A stretch of 5,050 bases of DNA from Leptolyngbyaceae cyanobacterium M65_K2018_010 (lineage in GTDB: Bacteria > Cyanobacteriota > Cyanobacteriia > Phormidesmidales > Phormidesmidaceae): NCBI GenBank assembly GCA_015295885.1, contig DVEE01000042.1, forward strand, positions 1 to 5,050, in the 5' to 3' direction. The notes under the pieces were generated by a model, which was not told the DNA's origin, did not search any database, and was given only the letters and a program-made list of their open reading frames with translations. This document shows positions 1 to 4,980 of this stretch, in pieces; position 1 is the first letter of the stretch, and the number at the start of each line of letters is the position of its first letter. The position numbers were made by a program, and so were the translations under genes.

Positions 1-50
1 ACGGGCCCTTGGTGTGTGAGGGTAGGTAAATCTGGGTTGGGTTCGAGCCG

Positions 51-488
51 ATGGATTTACCCTCATTTTTATGGCTTTGGCGCATCGCGGCCTGGTCCAT
101 GGGCCTGACCTTGGCGGGCTATGGGCTCTTGGCGCTCACGGGGGGAATTTTGCGGGCTAGCCGTTTGAGCTACCTGGAGCGCCCCCTTTGGCTCAGGCCC
201 CTGCACATTTTGCTAGGCAGTGGCCTAGTTGGTTTGATTCTAGTGCTCCTAGGGATTGGCGTCATTGGCACCTTAGGGGAGTACGGTCGCCTAGGGCATT
301 CGGTGCATTTGCCCCTGGGGCTGGCAGTGGTCATGTTGGTGCTGGGGTCTGCCTGGAGTGCCTCTCGTATCGGTCCCAATCGTCCTTGGGCCCGTCAGCT
401 TCACCTGGCTCTCAACGGAGGTTTGGGGTTGGCTCTGGCCGGGGCTGGGCTGTCAGGTTGGCAGGTGGTGCAAAAGTATTTACCCTAA
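51..488 (+). CDS. DUF4079-type four-helix membrane protein
   Basis: This 145-residue, strongly hydrophobic protein resembles the cyanobacterial DUF4079 family, recognised from the WLWRIAAWSMGL start, the WLRPLH motif, the GTLGEYG/GHSVHLP stretch and the final GW.VVQKYLP. Four membrane segments can be seen at about residues 9-34, 50-76, 87-105 and 117-139, so it should sit in the plasma or thylakoid membrane. Histidines lie in or at the edge of helices (H52, H83, H86, H118). Four-helix haem proteins of the cytochrome b561/ferric reductase kind show a comparable layout, but haem binding here is inference. ATG at 51 is the first possible start, because an in-frame TAA lies at 27-29; no clear Shine-Dalgarno sequence precedes it. 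The protein looks complete. No biochemical function is known to me for the family. Confidence 0.8.
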   Translation: MDLPSFLWLWRIAAWSMGLTLAGYGLLALTGGILRASRLSYLERPLWLRPLHILLGSGLVGLILVLLGIGVIGTLGEYGRLGHSVHLPLGLAVVMLVLGSAWSASRIGPNRPWARQLHLALNGGLGLALAGAGLSGWQVVQKYLP

Positions 489-494
489 GGGAAA

Positions 495-528
495 AAGCCC
501 AGGAGTTTGTTGGTTAGCGCCTGGGCTT
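495..528. terminator. Hairpin after the DUF4079 gene, possible terminator
   Basis: A perfect 9-bp inverted repeat, AAGCCCAGG (495-503) and CCTGGGCTT (520-528), encloses a 16-nt loop and begins 6 nt after the stop codon. On the + strand it is not followed by a T-run. On the - strand it is, because the A-tract at 492-496 reads as TTTTT directly after the stem. It could end transcription of the upstream gene, but its orientation fits a - strand transcript better, and no - strand gene is visible. Function is inferred from position and structure only. Confidence 0.45.
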
Positions 529-570
529 AGCTCGACTACTCAGTACTGCGATGATGCCATCTACCCCCAG

Positions 571-586
571 GGAGGAGGGAGGAGAG
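571..586 (+). promoter_or_regulatory. Strong polypurine ribosome-binding site before TTG 590
   Basis: The 16-nt purine run GGAGGAGGGAGGAGAG contains two GGAGGA-type anti-16S matches. It ends 3 nt before TTG at 590, and its inner GGAGGA core (578-583) is 6 nt from that codon. The ATGs at 551 and 554 have nothing comparable upstream. This site is the main reason to place the start of the next gene at the TTG. Confidence 0.55.
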
Positions 587-589
587 AAC

Positions 590-1132
590 TTGGGTAATCG
601 CCAGGTCTTCCCCATTGCCCCGTTGATTCGTTTAACCCTGCTGTTGCTTTACCTCGCTCTGATGGCTCCGCTGCCTTTCTTGGCTAGGGCTACCCAGGCT
701 GCGGTGTCACCGGGGTGGCTCACCCTGGCCATTGGTTTAGGGTGGTTGGGCCTCTACGGCGCCTTGGGGCAACGGGTTGAGGTAGATAGCCAGGGTATCC
801 AGGTCACCTATCCCCGTTGGATTCGCGGTCTACTGCGGGGCGGGTGGGCCTTGCCATGGTCCGAGGTCAAGGGGTTGAAACCTCGCTCGACCGGGCAGGG
901 GGGGCTGGTCTATTACCTGGTTGGCCCTAGTCCACAAGCCTACCTGTTGCCGATGCGGGTGGCTGGGTTTGCTCGTTTGCTGGGGGTGATTGAACGGTAC
1001 ACCGACCTCGATACCCAGGCCATTAAGCCCCTGGCCCAACCTTGGATGTACGGTCTGCTGCTGGTGTTGACTCTGGGGCTGTTACTCCTCGATGGTTGGG
1101 TCATTGGCACGGCCCTGACCTTGGCTAGCTAG
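590..1132 (+). CDS. Conserved hypothetical membrane protein, possible PH-like domain
   Basis: I do not recognise a named function; it resembles a conserved hypothetical membrane protein of cyanobacteria. From TTG 590 it is 180 residues. Two hydrophobic segments lie at about 10-32 and 42-60, followed by a soluble stretch at about 62-148 and a third membrane segment at about 153-175. The soluble part begins RVEVDSQGIQVTYPRW and continues with WSEVKGLKP, a pattern like the beta-strand core of small bacterial PH-like domains; this is inference. Other distinctive motifs are RSTGQGGLVYY, YLLPMRVAGFARLL and PLAQPWMY. The frame stays open back to ATG 551/554, giving 193 or 192 residues, but the added residues (MMPSTPREEGGEN) are largely the translation of the ribosome-binding site. 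The gene follows a hairpin 62 nt upstream, so it may have its own promoter. Confidence 0.7.
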   Translation: MGNRQVFPIAPLIRLTLLLLYLALMAPLPFLARATQAAVSPGWLTLAIGLGWLGLYGALGQRVEVDSQGIQVTYPRWIRGLLRGGWALPWSEVKGLKPRSTGQGGLVYYLVGPSPQAYLLPMRVAGFARLLGVIERYTDLDTQAIKPLAQPWMYGLLLVLTLGLLLLDGWVIGTALTLAS

Positions 1133-1160
1133 GGCGAAGGGCTTACGGGTGGGGCCATAG

Positions 1161-1183
1161 CCTGAGCTCCCAACCCCTGAGCT
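1161..1183 (+). repeat. 8-bp direct repeat upstream of mnmA
   Basis: CCTGAGCT occurs at 1161-1168 and again at 1176-1183, 15 bp start to start, in the gap between the membrane-protein gene and mnmA. The second copy runs straight into the AT-rich TAAGATTAAATAC, which holds weak -10-like hexamers. A regulator-binding site is possible, but the repeat is short and could be chance. Confidence 0.3.
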
Positions 1184-1189
1184 AAGATT

Positions 1190-1223
1190 AAATACTGGCC
1201 CCAATTCGGGGGGATCGGTATTT
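1190..1223 (+). promoter_or_regulatory. Imperfect 13-bp hairpin in the mnmA leader
   Basis: AAATACTGG (1190-1198) pairs with TCGGTATTT (1215-1223) using two G-U wobbles. After a single bulged A (1214), CCCC (1199-1202) pairs with GGGG (1210-1213) around the loop AATTCGG. The hairpin ends 7 nt before ATG 1231 and 31 nt before ATG 1255. It may terminate the upstream gene (only three Ts at the end of the stem) or be a leader structure of mnmA. Its closeness to ATG 1231 would hinder initiation there and favours ATG 1255. The role is inferred. Confidence 0.4.
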
Positions 1224-1254
1224 GGTTCCGATGAGCAGTCTAGGCAGATTGGCC

Positions 1255-2367
1255 ATGGAAAGAATTGTAGTCGGGCTCTCCGGCGGCGTAGATAGTTCAG
1301 TAGCGGCGGCCACCCTGCATCGACAGGGGTACGACGTGGTTGGCCTGACCCTATGGCTGATGCAGGGCAAGGGGCAGTGTTGCTCCGAGGGTTTGGTCGA
1401 TGCGGCTAGGCTCTGCGAAGACTTGGGTATTCCTCACCATGTTGTGGATAGCCGGGAGGTCTTTCAGCGGGAAATAGTGGATTACCTGGTGGCAGGCTAC
1501 GGCCGTGGCATTACCCCCCTGCCCTGTTCCCAATGTAACCGGGCGGTTAAATTTGGCCCCATGCTGCACTATGCTCAGCAAGAATTAGGCTGCGATCGCA
1601 TAGCCACGGGCCACTATGCCCGCATTAGCCATAACCCGGACACGGGTCGCTACGAGTTGCGCCGAGCGGTGGACCCGGCCAAGGACCAGTCCTACTTTCT
1701 CTACGACCTGACCCAGGATTTACTCGCGGCTTGCCACTTTCCCCTGGGAGATCAGACTAAAACGGAGACCCGCCGCATCGCCGCTGAGCTGGGTCTGCAC
1801 ACGGCGGCAAAGCCCGATAGCCAGGATCTTTGTCTGATTGAGCATCACGGCTCCATGCAGAGCTTTTTAGATCAGTACCTGGCTCCCCAACCCGGCGACA
1901 TTGTGGATACCCAAGGGCGAATTCTGGGGCAACACACGGGCATCCATCACTACACCATTGGTCAGCGCAAAGGGTTGGGCATTGCGGCAGCTCACCCCCT
2001 TTACGTAGTGGGCTTTGACGTGGGACGCAATCAGGTGATTGTGGCCGATCGCAGCGAAGCCCACTGGCCCGACTGCCAGGTGCAACGGGTCAACTGGGTG
2101 TCCATGGCCGAGCCCCCAGAGCCCGTCGCCGTGTCGGTGCAAATTCGCTACCGGAGCTCCGCGGTGGAAGCCACCTTGGTGCCCCTTCCCCCAGGAGAGC
2201 CGGGGGACCCGCGGGTGCAACTCCTCTTCCACGAACCTCAGTTTGGCGTTACCCCCGGCCAGGCGGCTGTCTGGTACGATGGCGATCGGTTATTGGGGGG
2301 AGGTGTCATCGAAGCCGCTAGTCAGCCCTGGGTAGCCCCGTCGATGGCTGGCGTTGCTAGCCCTTGA
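1255..2367 (+). CDS. mnmA: tRNA-specific 2-thiouridylase MnmA
   Basis: MnmA uses ATP to adenylate U34 of the tRNAs for Lys, Glu and Gln and then exchanges oxygen for sulfur from a relayed persulfide, giving the s2U that stabilises decoding. It acts in the cytoplasm. The N-terminal PP-loop SGGVDSS lies at residues 9-15. The nucleophilic cysteine is in the PCSQCN.AVKFGP motif (C94), and the second catalytic cysteine is in PDSQDLCLIE (C193). IATGHYAR, KDQSYFLYDL and HHYTIGQRKGLGI are family hallmarks, followed by the C-terminal beta-barrel region. The length of 370 residues is about normal, with a short non-conserved tail. ATG 1255 gives MERIVVGLSGG, which matches cyanobacterial MnmA starts from memory; ATG 1231 would add eight residues and TTG 1222 eleven. 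No strong Shine-Dalgarno decides between them. The gene is probably co-transcribed with the DUF3288 gene. Confidence 0.96.
   Translation: MERIVVGLSGGVDSSVAAATLHRQGYDVVGLTLWLMQGKGQCCSEGLVDAARLCEDLGIPHHVVDSREVFQREIVDYLVAGYGRGITPLPCSQCNRAVKFGPMLHYAQQELGCDRIATGHYARISHNPDTGRYELRRAVDPAKDQSYFLYDLTQDLLAACHFPLGDQTKTETRRIAAELGLHTAAKPDSQDLCLIEHHGSMQSFLDQYLAPQPGDIVDTQGRILGQHTGIHHYTIGQRKGLGIAAAHPLYVVGFDVGRNQVIVADRSEAHWPDCQVQRVNWVSMAEPPEPVAVSVQIRYRSSAVEATLVPLPPGEPGDPRVQLLFHEPQFGVTPGQAAVWYDGDRLLGGGVIEAASQPWVAPSMAGVASP
1592..1599. repeat. HIP1 octamer GCGATCGC
   Basis: This is a perfect copy of the highly iterated palindrome of cyanobacterial genomes, here inside mnmA across codons for C-D-R-I. It is useful as a taxonomic marker; no gene-specific function is implied. 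Confidence 0.85.
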
Positions 2368-2371
2368 AGCC

Positions 2372-2375
2372 AGGA
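2372..2375 (+). promoter_or_regulatory. Ribosome-binding site AGGA of the DUF3288 gene
   Basis: AGGA lies 6 nt before ATG 2382, an ideal distance, and just downstream of the mnmA stop at 2365-2367. It supports ATG 2382 over TTG 2364, which overlaps the mnmA stop codon (TTGA). Confidence 0.5.
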
Positions 2376-2381
2376 CCAGCC

Positions 2382-2669
2382 ATGAGCGAAACCACCAAGG
2401 ATCAACAACATCCCCAGTACAGCACCGATCGCCAGGTGGTCAATCAGTTGTTGGCGGGGGAAGCCACCGACTATAATTTGGCGGAGCTGGCCCGATTGTT
2501 GATTCGCTACGAGGGATTTCCGGGAGCACGCGATATTCAGGCGGATTTAGTCAAAGCCCTTAACCGTTGGCAACTGACCGCAAATGAACTGTTTGAAAAG
2601 ACCCGAGCGATTCACCAGCGCGGTGAGGTCTATAAAGGCCTGGGACGAGGTCGGGAAGACTGGAGTTGA
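2382..2669 (+). CDS. DUF3288 family small protein
   Basis: This 95-residue soluble protein matches the cyanobacterial DUF3288 family, recognised from DQQHPQ near the N-terminus, DRQVVNQLLAGEATDYNLAELARLLIRY, FPGARDIQADL and KTRAIHQRG.VY, ending in a GRGREDW tail. It is polar, probably mostly helical, and has no signal peptide or membrane segment. I know of no established function. It begins 14 nt after the mnmA stop with its own AGGA site, so the two genes are likely one transcript; whether that means a role in tRNA thiolation is unproven. The alternative start TTG 2364 would overlap the mnmA stop and add six residues (MKPGPA), which does not look like conserved family sequence. Confidence 0.88.
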   Translation: MSETTKDQQHPQYSTDRQVVNQLLAGEATDYNLAELARLLIRYEGFPGARDIQADLVKALNRWQLTANELFEKTRAIHQRGEVYKGLGRGREDWS

Positions 2670-2684
2670 CCTGATTTCCCGACC
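2649..2684 (+). terminator. Inverted repeat at the end of the mnmA-DUF3288 pair
   Basis: GGTCGGGAA (2649-2657) and TTCCCGACC (2676-2684) form a perfect 9-bp stem, extendable by one G-U pair, around a loop of 16-18 nt. It spans the stop codon of the DUF3288 gene. There is no T-run after it, so it is not a classic intrinsic terminator. Cyanobacteria are known to lack Rho, which makes such structures plausible transcript ends. Function is inferred. Confidence 0.4.
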
Positions 2685-2724
2685 CCTAGGGGATAGGCAA
2701 GGGAATCCAGTTCCCCGCCGGCGG
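2683..2724. repeat. Two 10-bp palindromes and a small stem-loop before the GGDEF-EAL gene
   Basis: The palindromes CCCCTAGGGG (2683-2692) and CCGCCGGCGG (2715-2724) flank a small stem-loop, GGGAA (2701-2705) and TTCCC (2711-2715) with loop TCCAG. All lie in the 84-nt gap before the start of the signalling gene, so they could be protein-binding sites or part of an RNA fold. No recognisable -35/-10 pair is visible there. Confidence 0.3.
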
Positions 2725-2753
2725 CATCCAGGCCCAATCCATGGGTCGTGACC

Positions 2754-4919
2754 ATGAATCCAGACCTAGACTCGCCCCAATCCAGAGTCCTCCCCGCCGA
2801 GCTGGCAGCTATCCAGTCCAACCCCTACTCCCAGGCGATTTTTGAAAATCAGGCTCTTGGCATCGCCTGGGTTGATGATCGGGGTTGTATTCTGGTGGCT
2901 AATGCCACCTATGGTCGGTTTTTAGGGCTTTTGCCCGCGGCCATGGTGGGGCGATGCCTGGCAGACTTCATTGCCGCTGAAGACTTCCAGGGCCTTCAGG
3001 ATAGCTGGCCGAGGCAAGGGAACCCACCAGGAGCCAACACTGTGGTTGAGGTTCGCCATCGACATCGGGATCAGGGTCTAGTCTGGGGCCGCCTCACCAT
3101 CACTCGAGTCAGCCAGGGATCCAGCCCTATCCCCCTGGTTCTTGTGATCTGCGAGGATATGACCCCCACCAAGCAAGCGGAACAAGTCCTGCGGGAACAC
3201 CAGGAAGACCTCCGCCAAAGCGAGGCCACCTACCGCACCCTATTTGCCAGTAACCCCCATCCCCTCTGGGTCTACGATCTCGATAGTCTGGCTTTTCTGG
3301 AGGTGAATAACGCGGCGCTAGCTAAGTACGGCTACAGTCGGGAAGAGTTTTTGGCCATGACCCTGGGGGATCTTTGCCCGCCCAGGGATCTGCTGGGGCC
3401 CTACGATAATCTCAATCCCCTCGGTGAGGGGATGGGCCGGGCCGGGGTCGGCAAACATCGCAAAAAAGATGGCACCCTGATCGATGTTGAACTTACTTCC
3501 CATCGCCTAATTTTCCGGGGACATCGAGCTGAATTAGTCCTGGCCCAGGATATTAGCGATCGCCTCCAGGTGGAAGCTAAACTGCGCTACAGCACCCTCC
3601 ACGATGGCCTGACTGACCTGCCCAACCGCTACCTGCTGACCGAAAAACTCCAGGCTGCCCTGAAGCAGAGTCAACGCCAGAGCAGTCCTCGCCATGCGGT
3701 CTTGTTTCTTGACCTAGATCGCTTCAAGACAATTAACGATAACCTGGGCCACCTGGCCGGCGACCAGATGCTGGTGATTTTAGCCGATAAACTCAAGGCC
3801 CTGGTGCGCGAAACAGACCTGGTGGCTCGCTTGGGCGGGGATGAATTTGTGATTGTGCTGGAGGATGATGAGCCCATTCGGGGGGCGATTCGGATTGCCG
3901 AGCGGCTCTTTTCAGAATTGCAGATGCCCCTGTCGGTGGGCGATCGCGAGGTTTTCCTGAGCACCAGCATTGGCATTGTGCTGATTACCCCGGCCTACGA
4001 TCGCGCAGCCGACCTGCTGAGGGATGCGGACATTGCCATGTACCGGGCCAAGGTTAAGGGCAAGGGGCGCTATGAAATCTTTGATGCGGAAATGCACGCC
4101 TCCGCCCTTCAACGATTGCAGTTAGAAAGCGACCTGCACCAGGCCCTGGCCAACCATGAATTTCTGGTTTATTTCCAACCGATTGTGGTCCTGCAGACCC
4201 GACAATTGATGGGCTTTGAAGCGCTGATTCGCTGGCAACACCCCCGTCGGGGTCTAGTCGATCCCCTAGAATTCATCGGTATAGCCGAGGAAATTGGCCT
4301 GATTATTGCCCTCGATCGCTGGGTGTTAGAGGCCGTTTGCCAGCAACTGGCCGCCTGGGACCAAAATCCCGCCCTGCGGGGTCTCACCGTTTCCATTAAC
4401 CTCTCGGTTCAGGATTTATGGAATATCCACCTGATCGACGACATCGACCGGGTATTAGCCCGCTACGACTTGTCGGGCGATCGACTCACCCTGGAAATTA
4501 CCGAAAGTATGTTGGTGAACGATATGGAAACCACTAGCCAGTTAATCAACCAACTACGGCAACGGGGCATTCAAATTAGCATCGATGATTTCGGCACCGG
4601 TTACTCGTCGCTTAGCTATCTGCATCAACTCCCCGCCGATACCCTCAAAATTGATCGCAGCTTTGTCAGTCACATGCAGGAGAACCCCAAAAACTTCAAA
4701 ATTGTTGAAACCATTCTTTCCCTGGGGCACCACCTGAACCTCAAGGTCATTGCCGAGGGAGTTGAAAATCAGGCTCAACAGAAGGCGCTGCAGCGGTTAG
4801 GGTGTGAATTTGGCCAGGGCCATTGGTTTGCCCCGCCCCTGCCGGCCGCCCAGGCCGCCGCCTACGTTACCTCGACTGCCAAGGTGGTAGACGGAAAGGG
4901 ATCCATCCCAGGAGCATAA
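2754..4919 (+). CDS. PAS-PAS-GGDEF-EAL cyclic-di-GMP enzyme
   Basis: This 721-residue cytoplasmic signalling protein should make and/or degrade cyclic-di-GMP. In order it has PAS 1 (about 17-138), a short helical linker (137-160), PAS 2 with its PAC part (about 155-270), GGDEF (about 275-440) and EAL (about 450-700). The cyclase signature GGDEF is intact at 361-365, with DGLTDLPNR and FLDLDRFK upstream. The inhibitory-site motif R-E-T-D (352-355) sits exactly five residues before it. In the EAL domain E489, N549, E581, D611, D612, K632, E668 and Q688 match the metal-binding and catalytic set known from RocR-type enzymes, and the DDFGTGYSSL loop is complete. Both activities are therefore possible; which one dominates cannot be read from sequence. 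No membrane helix and no LOV-type cysteine motif is present, so the PAS ligand is unknown. GTG 2748 would add two residues; neither start has a clear Shine-Dalgarno. Confidence 0.95.
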   Translation: MNPDLDSPQSRVLPAELAAIQSNPYSQAIFENQALGIAWVDDRGCILVANATYGRFLGLLPAAMVGRCLADFIAAEDFQGLQDSWPRQGNPPGANTVVEVRHRHRDQGLVWGRLTITRVSQGSSPIPLVLVICEDMTPTKQAEQVLREHQEDLRQSEATYRTLFASNPHPLWVYDLDSLAFLEVNNAALAKYGYSREEFLAMTLGDLCPPRDLLGPYDNLNPLGEGMGRAGVGKHRKKDGTLIDVELTSHRLIFRGHRAELVLAQDISDRLQVEAKLRYSTLHDGLTDLPNRYLLTEKLQAALKQSQRQSSPRHAVLFLDLDRFKTINDNLGHLAGDQMLVILADKLKALVRETDLVARLGGDEFVIVLEDDEPIRGAIRIAERLFSELQMPLSVGDREVFLSTSIGIVLITPAYDRAADLLRDADIAMYRAKVKGKGRYEIFDAEMHASALQRLQLESDLHQALANHEFLVYFQPIVVLQTRQLMGFEALIRWQHPRRGLVDPLEFIGIAEEIGLIIALDRWVLEAVCQQLAAWDQNPALRGLTVSINLSVQDLWNIHLIDDIDRVLARYDLSGDRLTLEITESMLVNDMETTSQLINQLRQRGIQISIDDFGTGYSSLSYLHQLPADTLKIDRSFVSHMQENPKNFKIVETILSLGHHLNLKVIAEGVENQAQQKALQRLGCEFGQGHWFAPPLPAAQAAAYVTSTAKVVDGKGSIPGA
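3556..3563. repeat. HIP1 octamer GCGATCGC
   Basis: This second perfect HIP1 copy lies at the junction between PAS 2 and the GGDEF domain of the signalling gene (codons for S-D-R). It is a genome-wide cyanobacterial marker. Confidence 0.85.
3940..3947. repeat. HIP1 octamer GCGATCGC
   Basis: This third perfect HIP1 copy lies in the GGDEF-domain coding region (codons for G-D-R-E). Near-matches with the CGATCG core occur elsewhere, for example around 2046, 2283, 2427, 3999 and 4479. Confidence 0.85.
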
Positions 4920-4980
4920 TCTCCACTTAATCGGGCTGGCCTAGGGTTGGGGGAGTTCATCCTGGCCTGTTGCTTGAACC

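Noticed and set aside
1..50. Possible tail of an upstream gene ending at TGA 17-19 or TAA 27-29.
   Set aside because: Only five to eight codons would be visible, with nothing to identify them; no feature can be supported.
188..517. An open frame overlapping the DUF4079 gene in another + frame.
   Set aside because: The translation has no family features and overlaps almost all of a recognisable gene; it is a by-product of GC-rich codon use.
1867..2232. A long open frame on the - strand within mnmA.
   Set aside because: It lies wholly inside a well-conserved gene, its product has no recognisable domain and low-complexity composition, and there is no ribosome-binding site; it is a shadow of mnmA codon usage.
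2842..4776. A 15-bp direct repeat TTGAAAATCAGGCTC at 2842-2856 and 4762-4776.
   Set aside because: Both copies encode ENQA in the same frame inside conserved stretches of unrelated domains (PAS 1 and the EGVENQ part of EAL), so codon preference and coincidence explain it better than a functional repeat.
4898..4924. Small stems GGGAT/ATCCC (4898-4909) and GGAG/CTCC (4911-4924) at the end of the GGDEF-EAL gene, considered as a terminator.
   Set aside because: Stems of 4-5 bp with no T-run are too weak to call.
4936..4968. A 7-bp direct repeat CTGGCCT at 4936-4942 and 4962-4968 before the dehydrogenase gene.
   Set aside because: It is too short, built on the palindrome GGCC, and not placed next to a recognisable promoter.
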